From the NCBI RefSeq assembly GCF_025766255.1, contig NW_026516664.1, positions 372,001 to 436,000 of the forward strand: a stretch of 64,000 bases of DNA, written 5' to 3'. Position numbers and translations under genes: made by a program. The first letter of the stretch is position 1. Every line of letters begins with the position of its first letter. Shown in pieces: positions 35,826-48,900 of this stretch. Source of the DNA: Zychaea mexicana (taxonomy: Eukaryota > Mucoromycota > Mucoromycetes > Mucorales > Lichtheimiaceae). The notes beneath the pieces are model-generated. The model saw only the letters and a list, made by a program, of their open reading frames with translations. It was not told where the DNA came from and searched no databases.

Positions 35826-37898
35826 ATGAGAGCCAAAGCACTGTACGATTGTACAGCCGATGACGTTGGCGAACTCTCATTCAAAGAAGGCGATACTCTA
35901 GTGGATGTAACGGAATCGAAAGAGGATGGCTGGTATGAAGGCCGTGTCCAAGGAACGTCCGTCCGGGGATTATTCCCATTCAACTACGCAGAGTTCATTC
36001 CCGAGCAACAACAACAGCAGCCACAACCACGGCAACAACCATTAACACCATCCAAAGCCATTCCACTCAGCAGTACCTCGGACTCCTCCAGGACGTTATT
36101 TAGCTCCAGCGTTTCGCCACCCAACTCCACCCTCTCTTCGACATGGTCAGTCATCTCCACAAAGGAATCGTCCACATCGTCACAAGATACTAGTATCGAG
36201 GCCGACGCTCCCACCTTGCGCACAGACAAAGTTCTGGATGCCTTTGAAAGAGCCATGATGCAGCAGCCTACTTTGGTCAAAAACACAGGCACAGTAGGGA
36301 AATTGGCAAGTGAAGCGCAAAAGCCATCAGTTGCCCCAAAACCGACCCAGTTGATAAAGAAAAAACCATCGCTAGGCAGCAAAAAGAACACTTCGCTGGC
36401 AATGGAACGTCTTCCAACTCAACCTCCTGTCATTCCACTAACCCATGCTGCCTTGCCTTTGGCGGCTTCACGTGTACGATCACTATCCACTTCCGCAACT
36501 GCAGCTGGGGCAGACAATGCAGCACCTGTCAAGTTACCGTCATTGTACAGCAAACAGAATAATGCGGCAGACAAGATCGATAACAAAACAATTGATAGCA
36601 GTGTTTCCCGTAAAGCAATGCCGATCATCCGACCAAAGCCCTATACTATCAAGTCGAGTGCACCTCATGATAACCGACCAATGTTGAAAAAGGAGCAGCC
36701 CGAGCGCGTAATCTTTGACAATCCTGCTGCAAACGAGAACGAAGAGGATGTAGAGGACGTGGATGGATACCAGCTAGTCAGACCGTCGCAAATTCGACAA
36801 CGACAAGGATCTATGACCACACCAAAAGCAATGCCAACGCTTGCACGAGTCAATTACAGGCAGCAACTACCATCCATGACGTCTGGAACTTCAAAGCAAT
36901 CCATTTTCAACAACAACAACAACAACAACAACAATGCAGCAAATAAGAATCAGCCAACGTCATTGCCATCCACCTTAAAATCGTCATCATCATCGCCATC
37001 GGATAACAAATTCGAGGGGATATCAGCAGCAAACAATCCGGCACCTCGCCTGCCTTCAAGACCGGTTTCGAAGGCTGGCCGACGCTCGCGATCGTCCAAA
37101 ACAACAGCGTGGACATCTCCGGACCCAGTAACGACAACAAGCGCAAAACTGTCGCCCGACACCAAACCGAAGCCAACACAGCTTGCTACCATAGTAAATA
37201 GCTCGCCATCGCAACGGTCTAAAGGTCGCAGTGTCTCTAATCCGCCGCCAATTCAACCCAAGCCTTTCATATCAAAATTTAATAACAGTAAACCAGATGT
37301 TCCCAACCAGAGTAAACCGGACGGGATCCAAAAGCCCCCACCCGCCCCTGCCACAGCCTCAAAAACCACCCCTGCTGTCCCTCTACGACAAGTCGCTGCA
37401 CGACGCGAACAGTGGCAGCGATTACCCGACAACAACAAAACCAGCGATAACGATAATGATGATAATGAAAGTACGAATGTTAAGCCCTCCGAAATCTTGA
37501 TGCGAACGCGATCCAAATCCAATGGCTGGACGCAACCAACCCAGAAGAACGCCCCGCCTGTTCTGCCAGCTCGAAATATTGCACCCAAAGTCGAAGCAGC
37601 AGTGGGAATAGCAGCAGCGAAAAAGACGCCCCCACCTCCACCACCCTCTCGACCAGTGCAGAGTGGTCCAAAGGTTCCAGCCCGATACGAAGAGTTATTC
37701 AGCGCCATCCACGATGAAGGGTATGTTGACGGGCCAACAGCCAAGGTCATCTGGAAACGGAGCAAAGTGACGGACGAAGCACTAGCAAAAATATGGCAAC
37801 AGTGCGATCCTCAGGGTAGCGGTCTGCTGGACAAGAACGCGTTTATCCAAGGCATGCGTGAAATAGATGCATTATTAGGTCAACAACCATCAAAGTAG
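35826..37898 (+). CDS. SH3- and EH-domain adaptor, Irs4/Tax4-like
   Basis: A single exon of 690 residues. The ATG at 35826 starts exactly at an SH3 domain (residues 1-58): ALYDC, ELSFKEGD, DGWYEGR, GLFPFNYAEFI. Residues 60-600 are disordered, rich in Ser, Pro, Gln and Asn, with many proline motifs (KPPPAPATA, TPPPPPPSRP) that could bind SH3 domains in cis or trans. Residues about 610-685 form an EH domain: YEELFSAIHDEGYVDGPTAK, a central Trp, and an EF-hand-like loop DPQGSGLLD. EH domains bind NPF peptides in endocytosis and phosphoinositide control. A single C-terminal EH domain is the plan of fungal Irs4/Tax4; the N-terminal SH3 is an addition to that plan. AAC and CAA runs at 36909-36938 and 36006-36020 are likely length-variable. 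Confidence 0.85.
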   Translation: MRAKALYDCTADDVGELSFKEGDTLVDVTESKEDGWYEGRVQGTSVRGLFPFNYAEFIPEQQQQQPQPRQQPLTPSKAIPLSSTSDSSRTLFSSSVSPPNSTLSSTWSVISTKESSTSSQDTSIEADAPTLRTDKVLDAFERAMMQQPTLVKNTGTVGKLASEAQKPSVAPKPTQLIKKKPSLGSKKNTSLAMERLPTQPPVIPLTHAALPLAASRVRSLSTSATAAGADNAAPVKLPSLYSKQNNAADKIDNKTIDSSVSRKAMPIIRPKPYTIKSSAPHDNRPMLKKEQPERVIFDNPAANENEEDVEDVDGYQLVRPSQIRQRQGSMTTPKAMPTLARVNYRQQLPSMTSGTSKQSIFNNNNNNNNNAANKNQPTSLPSTLKSSSSSPSDNKFEGISAANNPAPRLPSRPVSKAGRRSRSSKTTAWTSPDPVTTTSAKLSPDTKPKPTQLATIVNSSPSQRSKGRSVSNPPPIQPKPFISKFNNSKPDVPNQSKPDGIQKPPPAPATASKTTPAVPLRQVAARREQWQRLPDNNKTSDNDNDDNESTNVKPSEILMRTRSKSNGWTQPTQKNAPPVLPARNIAPKVEAAVGIAAAKKTPPPPPPSRPVQSGPKVPARYEELFSAIHDEGYVDGPTAKVIWKRSKVTDEALAKIWQQCDPQGSGLLDKNAFIQGMREIDALLGQQPSK

Positions 37899-37980
37899 TA
37901 ATGTTAGGCAAAACGAAAGGAAAAAGAAGCAGCAACGTTGCATGTAATATATTTGTAAAATGTCTAGAAAAAAAAAGATA

Positions 37981-39687
37981 CTATCGCTTCTTTGTCTTTA
38001 CTTGAATGAACAGTTTGACAGGTCGATTGAATGCTTTTGAGATCTGAGCTCGAGCATCGGAAACCACGCGGTTGATGACTGCCCCATTTGCTCCAACTAC
38101 AATTCGTTGCTGACTCTCGCGTTCCACATACACGTTCTGATCGATACGTAAGACGCCGTCCTCCGTCTCAGTCCATCCAACATTTTCCTTCAATAATAGT
38201 ACCAGAACCATCGTTAATAAATCGGAATAACTGTCGTCTTTCAATTATTAGTCGTCTTAGTAATTACCTGCTTCAGCATGTATGGTATGTATTGATGTAG
38301 CCGTTTAAAAAACTCGACGCGTATAAGTTCCTCTGCTCTCTTTAAAGCAGGCATATCCGATTTCTGTTCTGGTGGGTATATCCATGGTTTCGGTTTCGAC
38401 GCATCAAGTAGCTCTTTCTAATCAATCAAACCATACTTTAGTGCCATGAAATAAAATACGGTACTCTCTAAAATACAATTACCTTCAATATATCCAGTCC
38501 CTCTCCATCCAATGCTGATACGTATAATGTTTTGGAAATTACAGGACAGCCAGATTCGTACTTTGTGGACACTTCAGCCAGTTCGTTTTCGTCATAATCA
38601 ATCAAATCCATCTAAAAATAGAATACTGTTGTTAGCGACCATCCAGTATAATCGCTTAGAGACCGTACTCCAGCCGCCCATACCTTGTTAAATATTAAAG
38701 TCGTTGGAATGTTTAAATCACGTAGTCGATCAAGGATAAGCATATCAGCCTTCTTCTCATGACTTGACAAAGCCCAATGGCCATCCACAAGTAAAATCAC
38801 TGTGTATAATTGTTATATTAGCCCAGCGTCTCGGTGCCTGACTTAAAATCCCCAAAGTTCTAGGATGCTTACCATGATCAGCCTCATCCAAAGATCTCCA
38901 CGAGGTCGTTACCAATGTTCTATTCATTTTGGCATGTCGATTGTCGGGAACGACACCAGGCGTATCCAAAAACACCTATAGCATCAATAGGCCCTTAAGA
39001 AGCATGTCCTTTCTAAGCAGAAACATCTTTCTCCATACGAGACTCCCAACTTACCACTTGGTGGTTTGCTTCTGTCAGAACAGCTAAAACACGATCGCGG
39101 GTTGTATGCGCCTTTCCGGAAACCACAGATACATCCTCACCAACAATTGCATTGACAAGTGTTGATTTACCAGCGTTAGCAGCACCGAGGACAGCAACGC
39201 GAAGTAAATGAGGATTCTCTGGTTGCTTTATTGTACGAGACACTTTAACCATTCGTTCTGCCAAACCAGCTGGCTGTCGTGGGGTCAACTGTTCAAGTAC
39301 ACGCGGTCGTCCGAGGCCGACATGGTGCTGCTGCTTCATGCCTTCTTTAGACATATCTTCTACGATTTTCCGTCGTTCAGCTGTTCTTTTTGCGAGACCT
39401 GCTGTCATCCATCCTGATGGTGACGGCGACAGTTTGGTTGGTTGCTCTTCGTCTTTGAACTTTAGCTCTGTTTTCCGTTTGCCCACGGGTCGTGGTATTT
39501 TGCTGTTGGCTTTTGGTCGAATGAGATCGAGAGGAACCCCGGCCCTTCGCTTTGCTCGAGACATAATAGCATACGATCGTACATGACGGATCGCTTTGAA
39601 AGACTTGTTAGTAGAGGTATCTAATAGAGAATTATAGCACAGATATGTATAGTACCTAGTCCTTGCACACTCATTCGTGATAAACAT
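37981..39687 (-). CDS. Era-like GTPase with KH domain, probably mitochondrial (ERAL1)
   Basis: Minus-strand exons run 39687-39055, 38975-38873, then one each ending near 38684, 38485 and 38270, and a last one ending at the stop at 37981. G-domain motifs are GAANAGKSTLVNAIVG, HTTRDR, LDTPGVV, NKMDLID and VSALDGEGLD. The KH domain is C-terminal: VYVERESQQRIVVGANGAVI and a basic VKTKKR end. Era binds the 3' end of small-subunit rRNA and helps assemble that subunit; eukaryotic ERAL1 does this in mitochondria. The first 140 residues are basic and poorly ordered, consistent with a targeting region (FKAIRHVRSYAIMSRAKRR). The precise start is uncertain: ATGs at 39687 and 39564 are both possible, and a very short intron may lie between them. 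The gene is convergent with the SH3-EH gene, 82 bp apart. Confidence 0.88.
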
Positions 39688-39912
39688 GAGCAGTGCATGG
39701 TGACAACAAAAAAAACTGCAATAATGTGTCCGAAAAAAGAAAAAAAAACTTTGACTTAAGGTGGTTTGCTGAGGTTCATTTGGTGCTGGAGTGAATTATA
39801 ATGAAATTGAATTGGATAAATACTAATAAATATATATTTTTTCTGTGATAAAAAAACATGCATACAATGTAAAAGAGGATTAGGGTATATTTGAAGAAGA
39901 AAGGTTATGGGT

Positions 39913-42900
39913 CTACGTAAATCGGTGTTTATTGTTGGAGGCTAGCGTTCTTGCTTTGTCGTTTGCCTTGGACATTTTGACGGCCACTTGGTTTCCCTCG
40001 TCATCGACACGGATATATTTATCGCCATCGACATATCCACGGCTTGTGCTGGTTGGCGGTATAGGTGATTTGCCACCTGCTCTGCTTGTGGATAGACTTG
40101 GTGATCGACCGCCTCCTCGTAAAGTAACACGACCCGATGGTGAATCGCTGCGCATTGAGGATGCCTCGCTGTCCACAGAGTCGTTGGTTCGGTCGCTTGG
40201 ATGTGAGCGCGCTGCTGCGTTGCTTTCACTATGTCCATGATCTACAATGCAGTATATAAGTTTCACTTGTTTTTGCATGATACACACATATGAATACCGA
40301 TAAAACTTACTCTTTAAGAATGTCGACAGTTCAAGCCATCCACCACCGACCCGCACCATGACGGTTTTGCTAGGCAAGATTCGACAGTAAACAAGTCGAG
40401 GCTGCTCCTCACCAAACCAATACTTGCCAACTTCGCCATGCACCATCTTGACTTTCATACGATAAGGACTTTCATTGACAATCTTTCCAAGGTGTACATC
40501 GAGCTCGTTCTTGGGGTCGGCAACATAGGGTCGGTTACGGGACGCTGAGCTTGTAGGTGTGCGCGAGCGTGGCGATCGATTAATGTTCTCCACAGCCAAG
40601 TTAGATGACCGGAAGCTGGCACGACGTGTGCCTGCTCGTTGCTTTGTAGGTGATGGAGTGGCGCGCTGTCGCTGCGTCCGTTTGTTGTCTTGGCTCTTGT
40701 TGGTAGGTGACGTTGATTTTGCCATAGCGAGCTTTGTGTAGAATTCGTGGTCGAGTTGGTTGATACACGTTTGCAATTCTTTCTCGCGGGCTGCTGCCTC
40801 GGATTGTACTTTAGCCCATTTTTCCAGTATCTTGTCGAGCTTATCCACAACACGCTCGTTGTCGACAAACTGCTTGCGTGCTTCTGACTTGGCGGTTTCC
40901 ACCAGCTCTGCTATCTTGGGCTCTTGCTCCTTATATCCTGACACCAATCTTCGACGTAGGCGTTGCAAATCCGACTTATTGAATTTGCTTTGGACAACTT
41001 GGGCATGTCTGGGTGCGCAGCTGTCAATAAGTCGTGACAGCTCCGAAATCTGCTCGTCCATCTTGTCAATGATACCGACAAAAAGTGTGATGTTGCCTTC
41101 CATCTCAGCTTCTTTCTGTCGTTCTTGGACCAGCTTATGCAAATCGTCCACGGCAACAGTTAGTTCTTGGCGTTGTCGTTTGAATTTCCCGTCCTTGTCA
41201 GAAACGCTTGCTAGCAAAGTGTCGAGGTCGCGCAGTTTCTTGACAAGCGCATTCTCCAAGTCGTCCTGAATCTCCTTGAGCTCCTGCTGCTCGATCGATA
41301 TACTCTTTCCGGAAAGCTGGAGTGTATTAACGCGGTGTCTGAGGTCGCTGACATATCGCATCGCTTCAGAAAGCTTGCCGCTTGCGTGCTGTCGCTGCTG
41401 TGTCTCTTGTAACTTGACTTTGGTCTCTTCTGCCGAGCCCTTGATTCGTAGCCATTCACGCTTGATGGCATCTTGCCGCCGATCCACTGAGCGGTTGATA
41501 CTGGCGATGCGTGTACCACCGACGCGATCCCGCAATAAGCTTCCTTTGACCTTGCTCCCCACAGCGTAGAAATCCTGGACACAGTCTTCCATAGCCTTGA
41601 ATCGACGTTCAAACTCGTTGAGATCGGGCAAGAGGGATCCTTTAGTGCGAGCAATCCGAGCACTGCGAGAGAATCGAGCCACAGTAGCCTTGAAGTCGTT
41701 GAGAGATGCCATGTTATCAGATTCGCTCTCTGCATGTCTGTATACGGATTTGAGCACAGCAACATACTCGTCTTCGATTGTCATCTTCTGTTCTAGATCC
41801 ACAAGTGCCTTTCCAAGAGGTCGCTTCATTCGCTCTACCTCAGAACGCAAAAAGCTATAGGTATCGACCATGATATCTGACTGCTCGGACAGAACGCCAC
41901 TCTCAAGATTGGCCTTGCAACGACCGTGTATCTGGCGAATATTCGCCAAGGCAGCCGCATATGTTTGGATAACGCCCTGGATTGCTGTAGGTTTCTTTTC
42001 GGCGATGGTAGGATTGGAATTTGCTTGCTGCTTGAGAAAAGCGGTTTGTTCTTCGCACGTCGAGCACTGGCGCTTGAGCTCCTCCGTAAACGTGCTCAGA
42101 AGATGGGCTTTTTCAAGGTCGAACTTGCGCGTTGACAAGGAAGATTTTAGCGACGACACCTTTGCACCTGCTAACTCGCACTCTTCCACAAAGGCCGCAC
42201 TATTGGCTGGATCGTCTCTGCCTTCTGATCGCGCACAAGCCTGCAGCTCGTCCAAATCACGGGTGGCGGCATGCAAGCGCTTGTCCAACGAGGCAAGAAG
42301 ACTGGCTTCGCTATCACTGCTGCTAGTGCGACTCTTGATACTGCTGCTCGTTGTATTGCTGCTGTAGTTCCTGGCACTGTGCTTCTCTTCCAAGTCTCGA
42401 CCTACCGTCGATAAACTTCGCTGTAACTTATCAAGCATATCATACCGTTCTACCCATCGATCTGTTCTTGTCACAAGCGCTGCAAGCGTAGATTGCTCTG
42501 CCTGGACTGCACGCCACTCTTCCTGCACTTGGCTGTGTAGATCATCAAGCTCATCGCCCAAACCTTCTTGCGTTTTGATAAAATCGTAGTAGCCACACAG
42601 GTCCTCGTAGGCATCTTTGCACTCGTCCATTTGATTTTGTGCATTTTTGTGTGATGCGAGAACGGCTTGTCGCTGTGCCACTCGATCTTTGGCAGTCAAG
42701 ACTTGGACATTTTGACAGGCATCCTTGTACATGGTTTGAACGGTTGCCATCATGTTTCGCGCGACGCTAGCATTATCACTGTAGGTGTTCCGAAGACGGT
42801 TGATGTTGACCGTATCGTAAAGACCCGTCAGCAAGGCACGAATTACGAGGATCATGTCGCCAGCTGTATCGAGCTGTGACTTGGCCGCCTCCATAGGAAC

Positions 42901-45900
42901 CTTGACCAGATCGTCACCCTCAGTGAATGTGGGTGTTTCGGATTGCAGCTTGCGGTACTCGTTAGCATCCAAAGAATCCACGCGCTTCTGCCACTGGAGA
43001 ATCTGTTCATCAGTGAGCGTAGCTGGATCAATCTCGTCGATGTTGGCTTGCAGGGAAGTGAGCGAGCCAACTAGTTTCTCTGCAAGGTGATGCTTTTCCG
43101 TCGGCTCCAAGACATCCGTCAGCATGATTGCAACATGATGTGTCTCATCACGGAGCTGGTGCCACTTGTCGCTAACCCGTTTCTGGACTGCAGCAATCGA
43201 ATCGAACTCCTCTGCGAGCGCCCGTTCCTCTTCTTCGGTAGCCTTGGTGTCATCAAAGGCATTGACGCATTGCTCGAATCGGTTCTCAAGAGATGTAAAA
43301 ATATTGTCCTTGACTTTGGTCATGGCGCGCTCGGTACCGCGTACGGCACTGATGGCCTGCTGTAGCTCCTCCATAGTGAGCACACGCTCGCAACCGATGT
43401 TGAGTAGCTTGTTGTTCTGTTGCAACGCAGAATCGTGACTTTCAATCCATCGCTCGCATGCTTCTGCATGGCGATTATACAAGTGCAGCTGAACCTGGAA
43501 ACGTGAAATGGTCTCTTTTGACTCGAGTTGGAACTCCATGCTCGCCACCAGCTCCTCCAAGCGGCTTGTGCGAGTCGCAATGGTGTCACGAATGACTTCA
43601 TTGACAGCTTCGTCTTGAATTCGGGTTTCGACCTTGATTCTGTCATCTTTGAAGGAACGGACGGGATAGCGTATTTGGCGGACCAAGTTGTCCTGGACGT
43701 CAGCAACGCTGGCCTTGAATTGGTCGAGACGATCGCCGTTAACCTCCTTAAGGAACTCTTCCCTGATCAGCTCTGCAGTTTGTTCTAGTTGGTCCGTGCG
43801 CAAAATAAATGCAGAAACCAAACAATGCTGTGTGACCACCTCGGTGGCAAACGTGAACTGGCTAGACATTTGTGCCTCGGCCTTTTCGAGCGCTTGCATC
43901 CGACTGAAAGTCGATTCTGGAAGAGGTCCTTTCTGTTCATCCTGCAGCACCTTGAATTGAGCATGGAGCGGTGCTACTTGCTGATTGTGAAACGCTTTAT
44001 ACTTGGACACAAGATGTGCATACTGATTGCGGAGGCGCTGCTCGTCGTCTTCGCGGATCTGCATGTCTGGCGTCCATCGCGCGTCACCTCGTACAAACGT
44101 CTCCAAATCATGCTCATGTTTGGCTAGCTGGTCCATTGCGTTATCCATGGCTTGTTGCCAATCGATGCGCCGCTTGACAGATGCCAGTTCGTCTTGTCGT
44201 GCAGTCAAGTTCTCGCCGAGCCGTTGCTGGATATGCTTAAGCGAATCCATGCGCGCGTCAATGTCAGCAGGGATAACTGTCGTCGAGCGGTTGCACTTTG
44301 TCAACGCCTTGCCCAAATCACGATACGTTACTTCAACACCCTGGAGATCGCTCTTGACAAATTGGCCTTGGCTCTTTTCCAAAGCGGCCAGCTCTTCACG
44401 CCATTGACAGACACGATCGCCTAAATTGCTTGCATCAGAATTGGCGGTATCGCGCTGTTTCATCACTTCGCGAAGCTGCTCGTTCATGTCCTTGAGCCGC
44501 ATGGATGCTGCATTGTATTGTGATTCCCACTCGAGACGCTTCAACGCCGCATCAAACGCGGATGTCTGGTCAGATAGGACGGATTGAAGCTCTTCCATAT
44601 CCTGCAAGACCTCATCGAGCCGCTGTTCGATGGCTGCAACATCTACACCGAGCTGCCCTTCTTGATCCTGGTACTGTGATGATAGTTGGGCAATATTGTC
44701 ACAAAGGCCGCGGACGTTGGTGTTTTCAAACTGTTTGATGTCGGACGTGAGCTGGATGTGCTTTTCCCTCCTTTCGACAAAGTCACTTTCGGCGACGTCG
44801 GCCAGGGCATCCAAGTGCTGCTGCTTGAGCCGATGCATGTGCTCGGCGATCCACTGGTGCAGCTCAGAAATCTCTGCATCGTACAAATTCACCAACTGCT
44901 TTAATTTTCCAGTGCTCTGATGCACACCGTAGAGATGATCGATTTCTTGTTCGACTTGCTTCAAATCGCTCATCTTGCCTTGTACCAGCGCATCTATCTG
45001 CGCATTTATCCGGACATGGTAATCCTGCGGATTGATAACCTCAAAGTCCCACTGCAGTCGTTCGCCGAAGCCCTGGGGATCCACGGATTCACCAACGGAA
45101 GTTTCATATACAGATCGTGCAAGGCGCTTGAAGCTGTGCACCTTTCCATCTTCGAGCTCTTGCTTTCGTCTCTCAAGCTCGTCTCGTACATGTTGCCCCT
45201 GATCCCGAGCTTTGTCGGCTTGCGCCAACCAATGGCTAATTGATGGTCGTTGGTCAGCTGCACTGGCGGCATAGGTAAGCAGATTGTTCAGTTCTTGTTG
45301 CTTTGCATGAAGCTCGTCTTGCTTCGTATTGATGGCGCTAGTCATTTCTTCGCTCGCTTCTGAAACCAGTTCGGCTTGCAAGTCGTTGACATAATTGACC
45401 TGGCTCGCAATATCGGCGACTCGGTCTCGCAAGGTGTGTACGTTAGATTGGACATCTCCCTCCTTTGTATCGGATCCCATGGAAGCGGCTGCTTCTTCTC
45501 GACCAGGATCAAATTTCGCCTTCTTGACAGTGAAGGTCCATATATCTCGTGCAGCAGCAATGATCGTTTCTTCAACCTTGTTCCATGCTGTCATCCAGTC
45601 GACGTGCTTGCGACAAAGTTTCAGCTCACGCTCGCGCTGTTCGAGCAGGATCTGCAGCTGAGTATGACTCTGCTCTAAACCTTCGATCGCGTTGATCAGC
45701 ATGCTTCGATCAATCGCTACAGCGTTGGTCGCATCAATTTCGTCCTCCACAACACGCATGCGCTCGAGCAATTTCGGATAGTCGCTCTCTTCGATCTGAT
45801 GAACACGTGCAGTAGTGCCTTTGCGCTCATTTTCAAGCCGCTCTAGCTCTCCAATATCCGACTCCTCGTCCATGGCTTCCACAAGTGCAAATGGATGCGA

Positions 45901-48900
45901 CTTTTTCATATTGCGTATCCGTTCGTCGAACCATGCCGTCATGCGAGCCGTCTCGTCGTACACGAGCTTAGCACGCTCTTGCAAGGACATATTTTGACGA
46001 TGGCCAACAAGAAGCTCCTCTAAGCTCTCAACGATTTCAATAAGCTCCAAGCCGTAGTCGTCGATTGTTTTACAGATCCTTGCGTTTGCTTCATCATTTT
46101 GAACGGCATCCACCTCGGGAGCCTCCTGAGGGTACGGGATCTTTGTTGCAGCAACTTCAGACATCCAGTATGCTGAACTTTCCTTGAACATTTGCACGCG
46201 ATCTCCCGGTAGATTTTCTTGTGAATCCATTTCCCGACGCAACTTTTCGCCTTGGCCTTTGAGATGGTCAAACTGAGCAACAACATCGACTGTGACGAGA
46301 TGCTGTTCCACGACCTTTCGACAAAACGCGGAGCGCTTCATCAAATCAGCAAAGCTCTGCTCGAATGCCGTCTGGCGCTTTTCCAGATGATCGGGCAGTG
46401 TGCTGTTGTCATGCAAATCCTCCATTTCTTGGAACGCGTCCAACACTTGAGCGTATTGTCGTTGATCGAACTCGGCAATGCGTTTCTCCAGTCCGACCAG
46501 CGTCTGAATGACCTTGTCCGCCTTCTTCTTGCTGTTTGCATCTTCGTCATCATCGTCATTGTCATTCGAAGGTGTCCATCGGGCAATACCACCCAAGAAC
46601 ACAGATACCTCCTTGTTCGTCACGGCAATCCAGTCGTCCGCCTTGCTGAAAAGCTCGTGCCATTTGACGTGTAGCATCAGCATATTGACCATCGCTGAGC
46701 GCTTGCTTAACGCGACAGTCAGCTTGCTCAGCATGTTGAGTGTCTCCAAAGTGATTTCAATGGTCGACGCGTCTGCCGGACTCAGCTTTTGGTCACGCCC
46801 GACAGCTGTCAGTTTTTTGACGTGGGTGCGTAAACGTGTCATGTCATCTAACTCAAATCGTTCCACTTCACGCTTAAGCTGGTCATGCTCCCTGTGTAAC
46901 CGTGCGGCGTTATTGTCGAGCCAAACAAAGTCTGTGCTCAGCGGATCAAATGCTTTGCGTTCTTGGAGCGTGGCGATGCGTATTTCGATCCAGTTGCGTA
47001 TCCGACCGGCTTCAATGAACCATACACGTACTTGATCAACCCAATCGCTTACTTTGCGATAGCGCTGCTGGACCTGCTCGAATCGATCGACAAACCCGGC
47101 CTGGTCCTCGCCTTCTTCTTCAAACAAGTCATAGTACTCTTCGCGAGTGCCGTTCATTTTGCTGCGTACCATGCTGACACGGTTCTCGAGATCCAGGATA
47201 GAGTCGTCGGTCATGGCTTTTTGCTTCTCGTCCATTGTTTTCTGGATATTCATAAGCTCTTGGTCCAAGCCCGCTAGAACCTTTCCAAATGCCATCCCGC
47301 GCTTGAATAAGCTGAAGCGTCGCTTGGTCTTGCGCATGTTGGTTTCCAGCATCTGGTATCTTTGCTCCACTACAGCATGACGTTGTGATACTGCTTGCCG
47401 TACTGCCGGGGAAAGTTCTCGAAGGTACGCACGATATTCTTTCCAGCTTGCGGTATCGAACGACTGTATCCGTGAGGATGCATTAAAAACAGCTTTGTTG
47501 TACGCATCGAGTGTTGTGGCAGATTCAGCAGATCCATCCAGCGGATGCAGCAGTCGTCCTTGATCATTTTTGGGCGGTACGCTGGCCAGCATGTCCATGA
47601 GCTTGCTTATTTCAAATTCGACAGCAACAGCCTGCTGCTCATACTCGGCAACACGTTCTTCGGTTTCGATGAGATCATTTTCGAGTCGCAGCAAATCTGA
47701 TTTTGTGCTCTGCAATAGGTCGACAAGCTCTTTCCACTCTTTCACTAGCACGTCGTAGAGTCGGTCGACTTGGCCTCGTTGTAGATCAGTGAGTCGGATC
47801 ATTAGTGACTCTTCAGCGTTCTCGGGTGGCGACATGAGTGAATCGCGTGCTTCTTTTGCGGTATCCAAGTACTCTGCTTCGGATTCGATTTGTTCTTCAA
47901 TGATCTCGAGCGCATCGACGTACTCGGTGACTGATGACGAGCTAGTGAACTCTTCTGGTATTTCATCAATAGTGCGTGTGTTGGTGCGAATGAAAGAAAT
48001 GACCGTTTCGTGGATGGTAATGAGCTGGTCAAGCACGGGATGCACGCCTCGCGGTAAATGACCAGTAAGTTGCTGCATCAGACGGTTATTCAGGTCAGCT
48101 TTGATTCTGGCCTTGTCTTCTTCGCCGAGTGTTGACTCGCGCTGATGTGCTGGTTTCCGTTTATGCCGCCGTGCTGATGGCATAGGCACTGGTACTGGTG
48201 CTTCGAGTGGTGTTTTTGTGGCGACTTCAATTGGTTTGATGTGGAATTCGTGCTGCTTTTTATCTTGCTGTTGTGACAGTGTTTCTGTTGAGAGCTCTTC
48301 AGGCTCATCATCCATTGATGGTGGTGTGTCGCATATCACTGATCCGATCTCGTCGTCGTCGTGATCTTCTTCGTCTTCGGGTACGTCGCCTACAGCCATT
48401 GCAATGGCAGCGCGCCGCTTTGTACGCTTGTCCCGTTTTGCAGCTGGTGGATCGTCTTTCTGTGTTTTTGACATGGCCTTGTAGTACTCACTGACATACA
48501 TCATGACGCTTGGTTCATGTGGATATTCAACGTCAATGAGGTCATCTGGATCCAAATAGGAGGGTATATTGAGTTTTGTGTCTGCAGTGTCAAATGCAAG
48601 CTCAAGGAACTCGCGCCATGCTTGCTTTTCAGATATATCGGCATTGTTGATACGGGTAGTCAGTAGATCAGGCATCAGCACTGGATCATGGCGATGGAGG
48701 AGCAGGCAAAATGCTAGGCCGGTGCGCCAAGATCGCGAGAAGTCTTGGATGGTGGGTATAATGTTGGCAGCAATGTAATCTTCCAGCTGTATCCGCACCC
48801 AATATAGCAGTGCAACTTTTGCTTCGCTTGTCGTATGGCTGCCTTTTTCAGTCATGTTGTGGTGATGTGATTTGCGGCCGCTTGGCCGTGGAGTAGCAGG

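Noticed and set aside
41276..48494. Many open frames of 60-175 codons on the plus strand under the giant gene
   Set aside because: They are antisense shadows of one uninterrupted 8.7-kb coding exon, with no motifs of their own.
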